A stretch of DNA of 64,000 nucleotides from Cucumis sativus (Eukaryota; Streptophyta; Magnoliopsida; Cucurbitales; Cucurbitaceae): assembly GCF_000004075.3 (NCBI RefSeq), contig NC_026659.2, positions 620,001 to 684,000 of the forward strand, in the 5' to 3' direction. The notes beneath the pieces are model-generated. The model was not told the origin of the DNA. It was given only the letters and a program-made list of their open reading frames with translations, and made no database searches. How positions within the stretch are numbered: position 1 is the stretch's first letter; the number at the start of each line of letters is the position of its first letter. Below are positions 51,131 through 63,000 of the stretch, piece after piece. The position numbers and the translations under genes were made by a program.

Positions 51131-51674
51131 TTTGACTAACCAGATCTAATCAAATTATTGTAATGATGTGACGAAATTTAATTGGTCGAAATTTTTTGGT
51201 TGAAGAATGAGAAATGAAAATAAACCTTTTGTTTAAGAAAAAACAAAATAAATACTAAATAGAACACAACTAAAATTAAACATTGACTAGGAAAATTTTA
51301 TTAAATTTATATATTTTATTTATTTGCATGCTAAAAAAAATAAAATAAACAAAATGGGGTGACATAATATATATATATATATATAATAAAAATATAAAAA
51401 AAGAGTATGAATATTAAATAAAGAGGTATAAAAATGGGGCCTACAATTGGCAGCCACATAATTCGAAATCTGTTGGCAAAATAATTGGTGTTATGGACAA
51501 CAAGTCATCGTCGGTGATGGCAACGTGTACTCCATCCTCCACGTTTCACTTCCCTTCTTTTTTCACTTCTTTTTTTCCTTCTCTAAAACAAACAAACAAA
51601 TATTCTTCCCTTCCAAATATTACAAACAAACCATTTTTTACATTTAATAATATCTACATTTACATTTCTCTCTT

Positions 51675-53063
51675 TTACCATCTCCCCATATCCAATCCTT
51701 TACTGCCACGTTTCACCTCCCCAACACTCCCCATCTTTTCCCTCATCATCTCCACCACCTCTCCGATCCTCGGCCTCGGTGCCGGCGGCTGTCTCACGCA
51801 CTCCGCCGCTATTCCTATCAACGCCCCTGCTTCATCCACCTCCAATTCCCCCCAGAGTTTTGGATCAACTAATTCCAAGACCTCCGACGCTTTAATTCCT
51901 CCCCCGTCGCGAACTGCCGGAGGTAAAATTGATGTCAGAATTTGACCCTTCTCCGAACAGAATGCTTCTTTCCCAGTGACTAGCTCTAAAAGAACAACGC
52001 CGAAGCTGTAAACATCGTTTTTCTTTGAGGCGATTCCGGTTCTTAGATATTGGGGATCTGTATATCCTGGAGATCCCATCATCAATTGCTTTGCTCTGAA
52101 TGGGCTAGACGGCGAGGATGATGATGATGGGTTCCCCACCGCGGACGAAAATCCCATTTTTGCAGACCCGAAATCGCATAATTTGCAGTTCAATTGCTCG
52201 TCTAGTAAGATGTTTGATGATTTTATATCGCCGTGAACGATTTGTAAACTGCATTTCTCATGGAGGTATTCGATTGCTTGTGCTAACTGAAAAGCTATGA
52301 GTAGCCGGATTTTCCATGGAAGAACCGACGCCGCTGGCCGTCGGTGGAGCTTCTCTTGTAAGTTGCCATTTGGAACATATTCGAATACCAAAGCTCCTTC
52401 ATCTGCAATTTTCAAATAAATTAATAAGTTAAACCTTGATTATGGGATTATTAAGTTAAAATAATTGGTTAATTGAAGATGGAATTGAAATAATTGAATT
52501 GCTTTTATTCTTGAAAGAAAGCATTATCCTTTACTGTCTTTTTTGCTTTATTCTTTTCCTTTGTTTCCTCTCTGAATTTGAAACCACTTTTTTTTTTCCT
52601 TTTTCTTTTGCACTAATCCAAACTTAATTATTATCAACAAACAAAAATGGTAAAAACAGCTCATTGATTTACATTCTTAACTGAACGAATAAAGAAGAAA
52701 GAAAAAGAAAACAGAGTCACTCTGTTTCTCACCTCGTTCATCACAATAACCAACGAAATTGACAATATTACGATGACGGAGTTTGAGAAGAATGTCCAAT
52801 TCTTGCCGGAACATTCGGTTAAGCCGCTCGCTAGCGCCTAAAATCTTAACGGCAGCGGCCATCCCCGGCGCCGTCCGAGCAAGATAAACGTTGCTGAAGC
52901 CGCCGGAGCCGACAAGAGTGGAGAAATTCTTAGTGAGAGACTCGATCTCAGTCCAACGAAACCTTGTAGCAAAGAAACTCTGTTGAATTTGAGCATCGAG
53001 AATGGTTTTTTTATCAGCAACTTTGGATTTTCTCTTAACTCTAAAGAAGCGGAGCAAACCCAT
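51675..53063 (-). CDS. Receptor-like cytoplasmic kinase, At1g33260-like, non-RD
   Basis: Exons are 53063-52733 and 52402-51675, joining as DER|DEG to 352 aa (At1g33260 is about 350). There is no signal peptide or membrane segment, so it is a cytoplasmic kinase. The glycine loop is GSGGFSNVY (52-60), the ATP lysine is K73 in AAAVKIL and the helix-C Glu is near E88. The catalytic loop is HGDIKSSN (167-174), with D169, K171 and N174 present but Gly in place of the HRD Arg, so it is a non-RD kinase. The metal motif is DFG at 187-189, followed by a Ser/Pro-rich insert (NPSSSSSPSSP), then GSPGYTDPQYLRTG and DVYSFGVVLLELVTGKEA. Substrate and pathway are unknown. Non-RD kinases often work in immune signalling, but that is only a general tendency. 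Confidence 0.9.
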
Positions 53064-56000
53064 TTGGAAATATCAAAAGTTGAACAAAACCCCAAGTGAG
53101 GAAAGATTGTGAAGTGGAGATGGGATTTTTAAGGCATAGGGTCGGTGGGTAGCCAAAAAAAGTATTTCTTTTTTTCTTTTTTTGAGAATGGGTATGATTG
53201 AAAAAATTGATATGGTTGGTGGAAGAATAGGGTTTGGCTGAGAAGCTACGAAGAAGAGAAGATGAAAAGGGAAAAAAAGAAAAAGAGAGAGAAATTTAAG
53301 ACTAAGGAAACAGCCAAATGCAACACCTACAGACCATTCACTCGTGCGGAGGATTTTATATTTTATGGGGTTTGTTTGTTTTGTTTTGAGCCTTTGGATT
53401 TGGGTGTTTTCGGGAAGATCAGATGGTGAGGAGGCATTATCTGACACTATTTGGATTTGCTTTTTCTTTTTTTAAAAAAGTATTATAAATATAGTATTGT
53501 AATGTAAATAGGACAATAAGTATAATAAGATGACGAATAGATTCATGTACCTAAGTTTGGGAATTTTGGATGTTGTTCATATGGAACTTTAAAGTTCTCC
53601 TCTACCCCTGCGGTGGTACCATAAACTCATATTGACTACTGCTGCTTTCACCCATGCTCTACTATTAATATGTTTCTAATTCATACGCTGTAAAGTTTAC
53701 ATGGATGAGTTTTTCCCATAAATGTTAAAAGAAAATGAACTTACTTGATAAATTTATAAACAAATGTGAAGGCTTTTTATAAAAGAAAAAATGTGTGTTT
53801 CTAGATAAATGTAAAATTTTGTATTTGTTATTCAAAAACAATAGTTTATACCATCAACCTCTCTTCATATTTTAGGGTTGTGTTGCATTTGTGTTTAATA
53901 ATTACTTGGGTTTTGATTTTGTGTATAGTAATTCTTACCCAATTTGAAAGATACAGTGGATTATTAAATATTAACATTAAAAATAATGATAAAAGTATGA
54001 ATTAATCATACATCTCTTGGTATCAGTTGAATTCTGATGGTTTTGGTCAATGATGCACTAGATGTAAAAATAAAATACATGTGTTGTGAGATTTTTGTGA
54101 TTATGTGCATGAATTTTTCTTTCTTAAAATGTCACATGTAAGTTTAATATTTACCAATTCTGACTCAAAATTTAAAATTTGGAAATTTGTTGGAAACATA
54201 ATTGAGAATTAAAGTTGCAAGAACTTATTTAGACGTTTGTTAAAAAAACTAACTATGCAGAATAATTAGTCATGAACTTTAAAAACTGGATACAATAAAC
54301 TTGTAATTCAATGTAAAATTAGAGAGCACCACAAAATGCTTGACATCATAGTTATATTGGTTTGTTTTATATAATGAAATGTTTTAAGTTTTAACTATAT
54401 TCTATCACCAAAGTCATTTCTTTAAAGAAATTTATGTCTATGATTTATTGAATTGATACCCTAGAATCAAGATGTTGTAAATGATCGAAGTAGACCGTAG
54501 AAAAGATGATTTTCGATAAGTATTCGTCAACGAAAGTTGCGTTATGAAAGTTTTGACAATCAAAGGTGACCGTTTAAGTATGTCTCAAAGAGGTAGTAGT
54601 AGTCGCTTGACTCTCAAGGATAGTTGTTTGTTAAAAGGTGTATTCGTCGAAGTTAAATTAGATTCATTAATCGTAGCTAATTAGTGAAATCATACCAAAC
54701 ACGAAAATGAAGAATATGAAATGAATGCTAGAAATATGGAGTTTAGGAAATTAACACAAAAATTAGGTGTAAATTGTAATTATGGTGCAGATATATACAC
54801 GATAATTAAGTATGAAATAATTGAAGGAGAGACGGTCAATTTGCCATTTGTTTGGTTTTAGTCAATTTTATCATTTCCAATATCAATTTTAGTGATGTCC
54901 ATTTCGTTAGTTGAGCCAATTTAATCAATTTGTTAATATGTTTTGATTGATTTTATTAATTTTGTCCATTTTCTTTCGTTTTGATGTTTTCTGTATCCAT
55001 TTTTCTTAGTTATTATTTTTTAAAATAATGAAAATGTTAGTCTTGATGTTAACTTTTATAAAAATCTACTTTTATTTTATTTTATTTGATTAATTCTACA
55101 CCCCTAGAATTATCATTTTACATTTTTACTTATTAAGAGCACAACACAAAAATTATTAAATCACAATTAGAATTTGGTGAAAAAGGCACAATTAATTAAG
55201 AGTCTATTTTAGAACATTTAAAAGGGTTATATTGTTAGTCTATAATCAATTTGTTTTATTTTCCATTTTAGCCCACAACTTCATAAAATATCTATTTTTC
55301 TCATAAATTATTCAAAAATAATACAAATGATCGTATTAAGACTTTGATGAGTATTTGTGTCTTCTTTAAATTCAAGATTTTAAATAATGTCCTTACTCCA
55401 AAAGAAAAATCAAATTATGTACGAAAGCAAATATGTTGAAATAGGTCATACAATGGGACGTTGGATTTTAGATTGTAGAGTAATAATAGTGATAATTCAA
55501 AATTATGATCACCTAATCTTAAAATGTTTGTGTCTAATTTCATTTTAGATGTTAGAGTAATAGTCGTAATCATCAATTTCTTCTCTATATTGTTTTATTG
55601 GAAATAGAAAGTTCTGTTTAGATTTGATCTGGCATTATTTTTCCATTAATACATCATGGTTACTTAAAAAGGAATATTAATGGGAATAAGAACAAAGCTT
55701 TCTTAAAACTCAATATTTTATAAGTAAGAAAAAAATTGTATTAGTTAGAAACCAAAAGAGCAGTGTTATTTTAATTTTTAGTTTGATTAAGAATTCAAAT
55801 ATTTGTTTAAAAATTGTTAAATAAAATTTTAACCAAGTTTGGTTTTGATAAGAACGCACTTAAAAATAAATAACAACAAAACCAAAAATTATTTTGTTCG
55901 TTTATGGTAAAAAATAGAACTTTGTTTTCATGATTTAATAAAATTTCTCCATGGTTTAATAAAATTCTCCTAAATTATTCTTACCACTGAACTTATTTAT

Positions 56001-58317
56001 GAATACTTTATTCTAACTATATAGATTAAATCTCTAATCAGAAGTTATAGAGATTAAATTTGAATTTTTATACATACCATTAAAAACTAAATTTATTATT
56101 TAACAAAAAAAAACCTAAAGTCAAATACTAAACTAAATAATTATTAAATATAAACCTAACATTTTCTTATGAAAGAACAAACGGACAATTGAAAGAAATT
56201 AAAAATATTAGGTGTCAAGAGATGTCCCTTAGGAACAAGTGGTTGCTCTTAAAGAACACATCAAAAACGAAGAAGAAATAGAATAACATGGAGTATTTTT
56301 TAAAACAAAAAACCAAACTAGAAAATCAATTTCAACTTTGATTGTTTAAAGGTGCACATTTTATGTTATAAAAATGTGATTTTTAAGTAGACGATCATCC
56401 ATCTAAAATCTTCGTTTATATCAGTATCACTTCGTTAACGTTTAAGTTTAATTTAGCATGGAAAAGTCATAAATTTAAATATTTAAAAGGGGTAAGAATG
56501 AATAAATTATGATTTTAATTAAACAACTATCCAATAAATATATATATATATATAAAGGCAAAAGGAAAATAGAGAGGAAGAGAAAAAAAGAAAAGAAAGG
56601 AAATTGAGGAGAGGTTCAAATGAAGAGAACCACGATTCTTTTGAAAATGAATGTGTCAACAAACAAACACGCGGCATTCAAATGGATGCCGCCTTTCCGC
56701 CTTCCGCCATCAACACCATCTCCTAATCAATTCTTTAATCATTCATTTGATTGGTTAATCAATTAATTTCTCACTAAAACCATGCCTTAAAATGTCATTT
56801 ATTTCTCTCTTCCTCTAATATTTATAAATATATTTGTTGTCACTGTCAATTCCACAACCACTTCTCTGACGTGGCCCTCGACGTGGACGTCTCCGTTTAC
56901 CTCTCTGTTTCCTTCTCAATTCTTTAAATAAAAATGTGCTAACACCTCATGTCTTCCTTCATTCGATTGATTCTCATATTTTACTTCATTTCTCCAGGTT
57001 TTATATTTTTCATACAATAAACTTAGAGATTAAAAATATATGATATAGAATTTAATGGATGAAGTGAAAGTAGTACATTTTGAAGGTATTGTTCGAAATA
57101 TTCTAGGGAGTCTCGAAATTATTATGTTTGTGTTAATTTTTAAATTTTGGGTTTTTGTTTAAATAATTGTATACTTTGTGAATTAGTTGAATGAAGGAGA
57201 CAGTTTCTGACTAAATGAACCAATGTTTGTGATAATGATACCACCAATTATATATTTTCTTGATCGGACCAAATATGCTTTCTCATTTCTTCTCTCTCCT
57301 TTCCTTTTTTAATATTTTGCCCCAAACCCACTTTCAAATTTAATAATTTAAGCCTATATATACATGTAGTTTAGTTTCTAATCATCTCTAAATATTTTAA
57401 TATTACATGTTTCTTAACTAATTTTTTATATTGAATCGAACAGACACGTTCTTCCAAAACTGATATGTTAACAAACATAAACATAAGAATGCGCTATGGA
57501 GTACTTCACTTTATTTGATTAAAAGAAGTTTTTAAATTAGATCAACAACTCAACTATAATACGACATAAGTTGATAGATGATACGTTTTTTAGGTCAACA
57601 CAAATCTAAATGAGTAATATCGTGTGAATTAGAAAGTGTTACACGTTTACCAAACTATCAAAGTTAATTTATAGCACAATTAATCATAACATGTAATAGC
57701 CAATGATTTGTAAAATTATTATTAATGATTCTAAAAAAAGAGGCTAAAAGTAGTCAACTTAAAATAATAAACTGGACTAATTTTGTAAAAAAATATTCCT
57801 ACGTCACCATAATACGAATATTTGGAGAATGAGAATTATTTATTTATATTCTCTCGTTCTAATTCTATTACTGTATACAATCTGCAAAAAATACAAAAGA
57901 ATCAAGACAATTCAAACTTGATATTTATTCCAGAAAATAATTTGATTTGTTATACTTTTCTATAATTTTTAAAAAATAAAGAAACATGACTTGTTTCTTA
58001 TATTTTGATATAATTGACATTTTAATTAATCATTTTAAAACAATTGTCCTTTTCACGAAAATTCTTCTCACAATTTTTTGAGTTTTGTGCGATATGGAAG
58101 ATCATTTCACCACATATTTAGAGTCCAAGTGTCTAAAACTTCAATCAAATATAAAACAATTTGAAAAATCAAATATTATATATATATAACAATAATAATA
58201 AGTGTATGCTAAAATTATAATGTTAAGGTTCTTGTGAAGCACTTCTCAAAATAATAATAAACAAATAAATAAAAGTTAGGGGTTTTTTCATAAGTTGAAA
58301 AATAAGAGGCAAAGGCT

Positions 58318-58375
58318 TTGGATGGGCCTTATAGGGTTTTCTCCTCATGTTTAGAAAAGCCCAGTAAAGGCCCAA
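58318..58375. promoter_or_regulatory. Site II and telo-box motif cluster without an adjacent gene
   Basis: Within about 60 bp lie ATGGGCCTTA, TAGGGTTTTC (telo-box core AAACCCTA on the minus strand), AAAGCCCAG and AAAGGCCCAAAA. This combination marks promoters of ribosomal-protein and many snoRNA genes in plants. No coding region or clear box C/D pair was found beside it. Confidence 0.4.
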
Positions 58376-59406
58376 AACATCTAATTTCATTTTGTGTATT
58401 TTAGATTTTAAAAGACTAATTATTTACTAAAAAAACCCATTAAAATTTTGATCAAGATAACCCTATGGAGGTAAAATAGGTGGTTTGATCATTAAAATCG
58501 AGGTTAATTTTAACCTAATTTTTAAGGACTGACTACATATCAATTATTTTGAAGCTAGGCGTAATTTTACAAATATCTAAAATCTAATTAACCTAAGTGG
58601 AATAATACTAAATTATTTTTTATTCTACGGAATAGAAATGATAGAACCATATCATATCTTATTGTTGACTTTTATAAGAACCCTAAGGAATTTCACTTTT
58701 AGGAACTTTTCAAAACTATGAAGAAAACATTATTATGAGTTGATTTGATGGACTTTGGGTTGTCACCTAAGCTTTGAACTCTAAACTTTGGTGTTACCTT
58801 TGGACTTGGGGGACCATTGTATTTTTATTGTAGCCTTAATTTAATTTTTCAACCCCTTTGGACTGCATATTCTTATATATATTCTATGGTTTTTTTTGGG
58901 CTCCAAATGGTTTGTCCCAAATTAGATGATTTCAAGAGAGACCAACACTTTAATAAGATACCCTTTATGTGCAGAGTTTGTAATACCCTTTTAATTACTT
59001 TGGACTTCCTTCAATAATCTCTTGCCTCGCCTTATTTTGTAGGGACATAAATCTTAGCCAAACAGCATTCCTCTATGCTATGGCAAATTAGTGCTTCAAC
59101 CTATCTCTGTTAAATCATTGTTCTACTTTCAAGTCTAGTTTTTTATACTTGAGTTTTGAATTTAGTTTTCTATTGGTCTTTAGATTTTTGCTCATGTTTA
59201 CTTTGATATATAGACTTATGATAAAAAAATATATATATGTATATGTTTTAATCAATTAAGTTATTTGTCATTGAATTTAATTTATGAGTTAGATATTCTA
59301 AATTAGTAAAAAATATAAAAATTTACTAGGAAATATTTTTAGCATATTTAATTAAGATATTGAGAGGTCAACTAGATATATAATTTCAAGACAACAAAAT
59401 TTAAAT

Positions 59407-59424
59407 AAAAAAAAAACGAAAAAA
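59407..59424 (-). terminator. Pol III terminator T runs of the tRNA-Met gene
   Basis: On the minus strand a T6 run (59424-59419) and a T10 run (59416-59407) lie 8 and 16 nt past the tRNA 3' end, enough for RNA polymerase III termination. Confidence 0.8.
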
Positions 59425-59431
59425 GAGTTTA

Positions 59432-59515
59432 TGGGGTGAGAGAGGCTCGAACTCTCGACCTCAGGATCACTCTAAGCTATGAGACCTACGCGCTAGCCAA
59501 CTGCGCCACCACCCC
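59432..59515 (-). tRNA. Elongator tRNA-Met (CAU) with short intron
   Basis: The minus strand begins GGGGTGGTGGCGCAGTTGGC and ends with the paired CACCCC plus discriminator A, forming a 7-bp acceptor stem. The anticodon CAT is at 59481-59479. The span is 84 nt, which leaves about a 12-nt intron just after the anticodon, as in all plant elongator tRNA-Met genes. The A box (GGCGCAGTTGGC) and B box (GAGTTCGAGCC) are intact. Runs of T follow on the minus strand. Confidence 0.97.
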
Positions 59516-59834
59516 ATGTTGTTGGGAAGTAATTTATATAATACCTAAAGTGCTTTGTTGAGACGAAAATAATTACATTTGAACATTACACCAATACTTT
59601 TATAGCTTCAAGTTCAACCAGTTTTCAACGGTAATATCAACAAGGGATTAAAACAAAAGTATTTACGTGAAGGTTTAGTAATTAGTTAGATGTTGTTGCT
59701 ATATCCAAAAATGTGGTTTCACTTTGTTGTATTGAAAAAATTAAACTTACAACAAGAAACTCCAAAGTGAATCCAATAGAAGGAAATGAATAGGGGTTAA
59801 TTAGGGGAGATAGGAGTTGGATAATAAATGAAAA

Positions 59835-59875
59835 AGAGAGAGAGAGAGAGAGAGAGAGAGGAGGAGGAGGAGAAG
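59835..59875. repeat. (AG)13 microsatellite running into GAG triplets
   Basis: An uninterrupted AG run at 59835-59860 is followed by GAGGAGGAGG. About 150 bp further a CT run occurs, so the two can pair. Confidence 0.9.
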
Positions 59876-60023
59876 GAAATGGAAAGGAAGTGGGAAACAA
59901 CAGTGGGATTAAAAGAAAGAAAAAGGGGAAGAGGCATGTGGGAATGATATTGTAGAGATGGAGATTGCCAGGCAGTTAGGGGGATTTTCCCTTACCCTTA
60001 CACCCTGTACTCATATACTCATA

Positions 60024-60042
60024 CTCTCTCTCTCTCTCTCTC
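60024..60042. repeat. (CT)9 microsatellite
   Basis: A pure CT run, complementary to the AG run about 165 bp upstream. Confidence 0.9.
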
Positions 60043-63000
60043 CTTTTTATTTATTTCTATTGTCAACCCATTCTTCATTACTTTTCCACTATCTCCCCCC
60101 CTCTTCCTCTTAATTTAACCTTCCCCACTCATACATTATATTACACACCAAAACCATCCCCATGTCTATCTTATAAACCCGACAATATCATACTATATTG
60201 TGTACTATATGAACATATCTCCAACTTCGTCTTCCCTAACATACATCATTATATATACATATCATATTTTTTTAGTTGTATAAGTTTCACCCTTTAAGTT
60301 TAGTGTAATTGTGTCAATGTATAGTTCATTCTATAACATTTAGGATAATTGCAATGTTGCTAAATATTCAACTTATTGGTTATCTTTATAAAAAAAATAA
60401 TAATTTGAGAAGCTAAAATGGGATATATAATTAAGTGGCTAAATATACTTTCTTTTTTATATATATACATATATAAAAAAGGTGGCTAAATTCAGGCATT
60501 TCTTTTCAAGGGTTGGGTTCAAAGTTTCTCTCACATTTGCAATGTATAAATATACAATATTACGAGTAATAAAAAGAAACTTTAAAAGTTAATTTCTTTC
60601 CCCTGCAATTTTCCCATATTAATTTCAAAGATATATTTTAAGAAATTAAATAAATAAAATAAATCAATTAAGAAGAGATAATATTGAAAATGAAAACAGA
60701 TATATGTTAAATAATATAATAATACAATTAATCCTCACATACTTACATTTCTAATTTAATAATTTTCTCTCTTTCCTTTCTTTCTTTTAATTTTCTCTTC
60801 AATAATGAGTAGATAATAATGCACATATATATATTTTGATTAAAGTATTTATTATTATAAATGATTCATTGCATCTCGAGGCTATTGGATATATTACAGC
60901 CACAATTATTGTCTAATCTTGATGCTAATGATAAGTAATAATATCAAAAACCTAATGCTTTACGTTCTTATTCTTGCCAGCCAACTAATTTCATTTTCAT
61001 TAATTAAATTACACTTAAACCTTAATTAATGAAAATATTGGGTTCTTCTTTTTCTATTATTCAGAAAAAATAAATTATATATATTGAAAACGCTCATGTA
61101 ATTTAGTTTCTATTTTAGTTATATAAAAAAGAGTTGAATCTTTTGACCTTTAAAAAAACAATAAAAACTTTGTGTTATAATATAAACATGGTTGTTAGAT
61201 TAAATAAGGGAAGTTTAATAATAAATAATAACCAAAGTTTAAAATGTTGGCACGATGATATATTGTTAGAAATATTGAAATCTCAATTTACGTTAATGTT
61301 GCATTGAAAATACCAATATAATAGTAGATTTTTATTGATATTCTGAAAAATATCAACTTTAAAAAATAATTTTAAATAAGATATAAATATCTTATGCTTT
61401 TAAAATAAGTTAAAATATTTATTATTTTATTACATTCATCTTTACAACTTTTTTTTTTTTTTTGAATGTTTCATGAATTGTATGATATAATGAAAATTTT
61501 TATTTATCTTTTGTATGAATGTTGAATTGATCATAGAAATATATGAATATTGATAAACATGTCGACATGAGTTGTAATGTTATAATAACACATAATATAT
61601 GTTGATTCAACTAGCGAGTGATAGAATAAAAAGTAAACTAATAAAAAAAATTTGACTTTACCGATTCAAACTATCCATTATTTCTGTTCGTAAATATCAA
61701 AACGAAATTAATTTAGTGATATTTAAGTGGTGGAAGTTCAATTTCTTACCTCACCATACTAAAAATTTCTTTGATGCCTCTATTTAATTTATCTAGCTGA
61801 CTTCACTCTTATATCACTTCACATGGAATAATAATTTGTAAGTAAAATCAATGTTCACACCTACAATTGTTAAATGCTTCTAAAGATAAATCTATTCAAT
61901 CACATTGTTCATTCAAGGAAAAAAATACACATGCTTACAAGTTAAAGAACAAATGAATGATCAAATTAGTCATGTGTTAAAAATATTAATATGAATATTT
62001 TAAAATTTTCAAACAAAATATTTAAATGTTACTAATCACGAAAATTAACATGAAATCTTGTATTTCTAATTCATAATAATTTTTTTAGCTTATAATAAAT
62101 AAATATCATACAATTTTGTTTTACTTACTATCAACTTTTAAAAACTAGCTAATGTAATTCCAATTTGTAGTTAATTTATAAGTTCTCAATGTTTACATAT
62201 TTTTATAAATTGTATAAGTGACATGACTAAATATGTCAAGCTTGCAACCTATACTAAGCATCAAGTATTTACTTATGGTAGGATTAATTACAATATGTTA
62301 AAAAAAAAGTATTTCTATAAAAAATACTAATAGAATATAATCTAAGGTTCTAAAATAATGTCCTCAAATCTACTTTACATCCCAAAACTTAAGTGTGAAG
62401 TTATAAATTTTTTATACCCCATGGAGTAAATAAAAATTTAAGATAAATATTGTCCATTTTGTTGAATTTTATATTATTTGAATTCAATTAATTTAAAAGA
62501 AAAAGTATAAATGATGTTTGCTTCGTTATTAAAAAGCATATTTAAAATCAGAATTGAGATAACTTAGATTAATAATTTAACTTAAACAAATGAATAATCA
62601 GTATACGAATTGTATAAGCAAAACAATTGATTCCTTAGACAGATTAAATAAATTCAAACTTATTTTCTATATGCTTAAACAAATTCACACGCAAAAAACA
62701 TAATAATAATAATTAATTAAGGTTTATAATCTTCACATCGTCACATGCCATCCTATAAATGTAATTAAATCATAGTCTTAAACAATTGTTTTAATTTTTA
62801 CCCTTAATTAAAGAAAAAGGTATAACTATTTCATAATCTTATTTCCCTTTTCATTATTATTTTTGTTTTGGAGATTGAAAACAAATATTGGTGTGAGATT
62901 TAAATGAAAAAAGAAAATTGAAAAGTCCCATCATCATTTTACTATACATATATATATATATATATACACTTATAAACAAAACTATTATTAAATAGGAGAT

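Larger units (their letters stand above)
49821..51674. other. Intergenic DNA with LTR-like remnant
   Basis: No gene is supported. The stretch 50690-51160 looks different from the rest (see the LTR-like entry). An ATCT tetranucleotide run lies near 50419-50440 and an AT microsatellite near 51368-51385. Confidence 0.4.
53064..59431. other. About 6.4 kb intergenic DNA with no supported protein gene
   Basis: It holds the leader and promoter of the kinase gene (to about 53450) and then AT-rich DNA. Notable parts are a GC-richer island at about 56630-56960 with ACGTGG motifs and a site II/telo-box cluster at about 58318-58375. The open frame at 58817-59017 has no recognisable domains. Confidence 0.45.

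Noticed and set aside
51493-51945. Plus-strand Ser/Pro-rich frame of 150 codons
   Set aside because: Antisense to the kinase C-terminus and its 3' flank; the kinase frame is clear.
53073-53447. Minus-strand frame upstream of the kinase start
   Set aside because: Lies in the kinase leader/promoter region, is Phe/Leu-rich low complexity, and has no splice link to the kinase.
59682-59900. Minus-strand frame with Ser/Leu/Pro repeats
   Set aside because: Created by the AG/GAG microsatellite.
59835-60042. miR160-like precursor, because of GCCAGGCA near 59970
   Set aside because: Only eight bases match the complement of miR160 and the opposite arm has no matching sequence.
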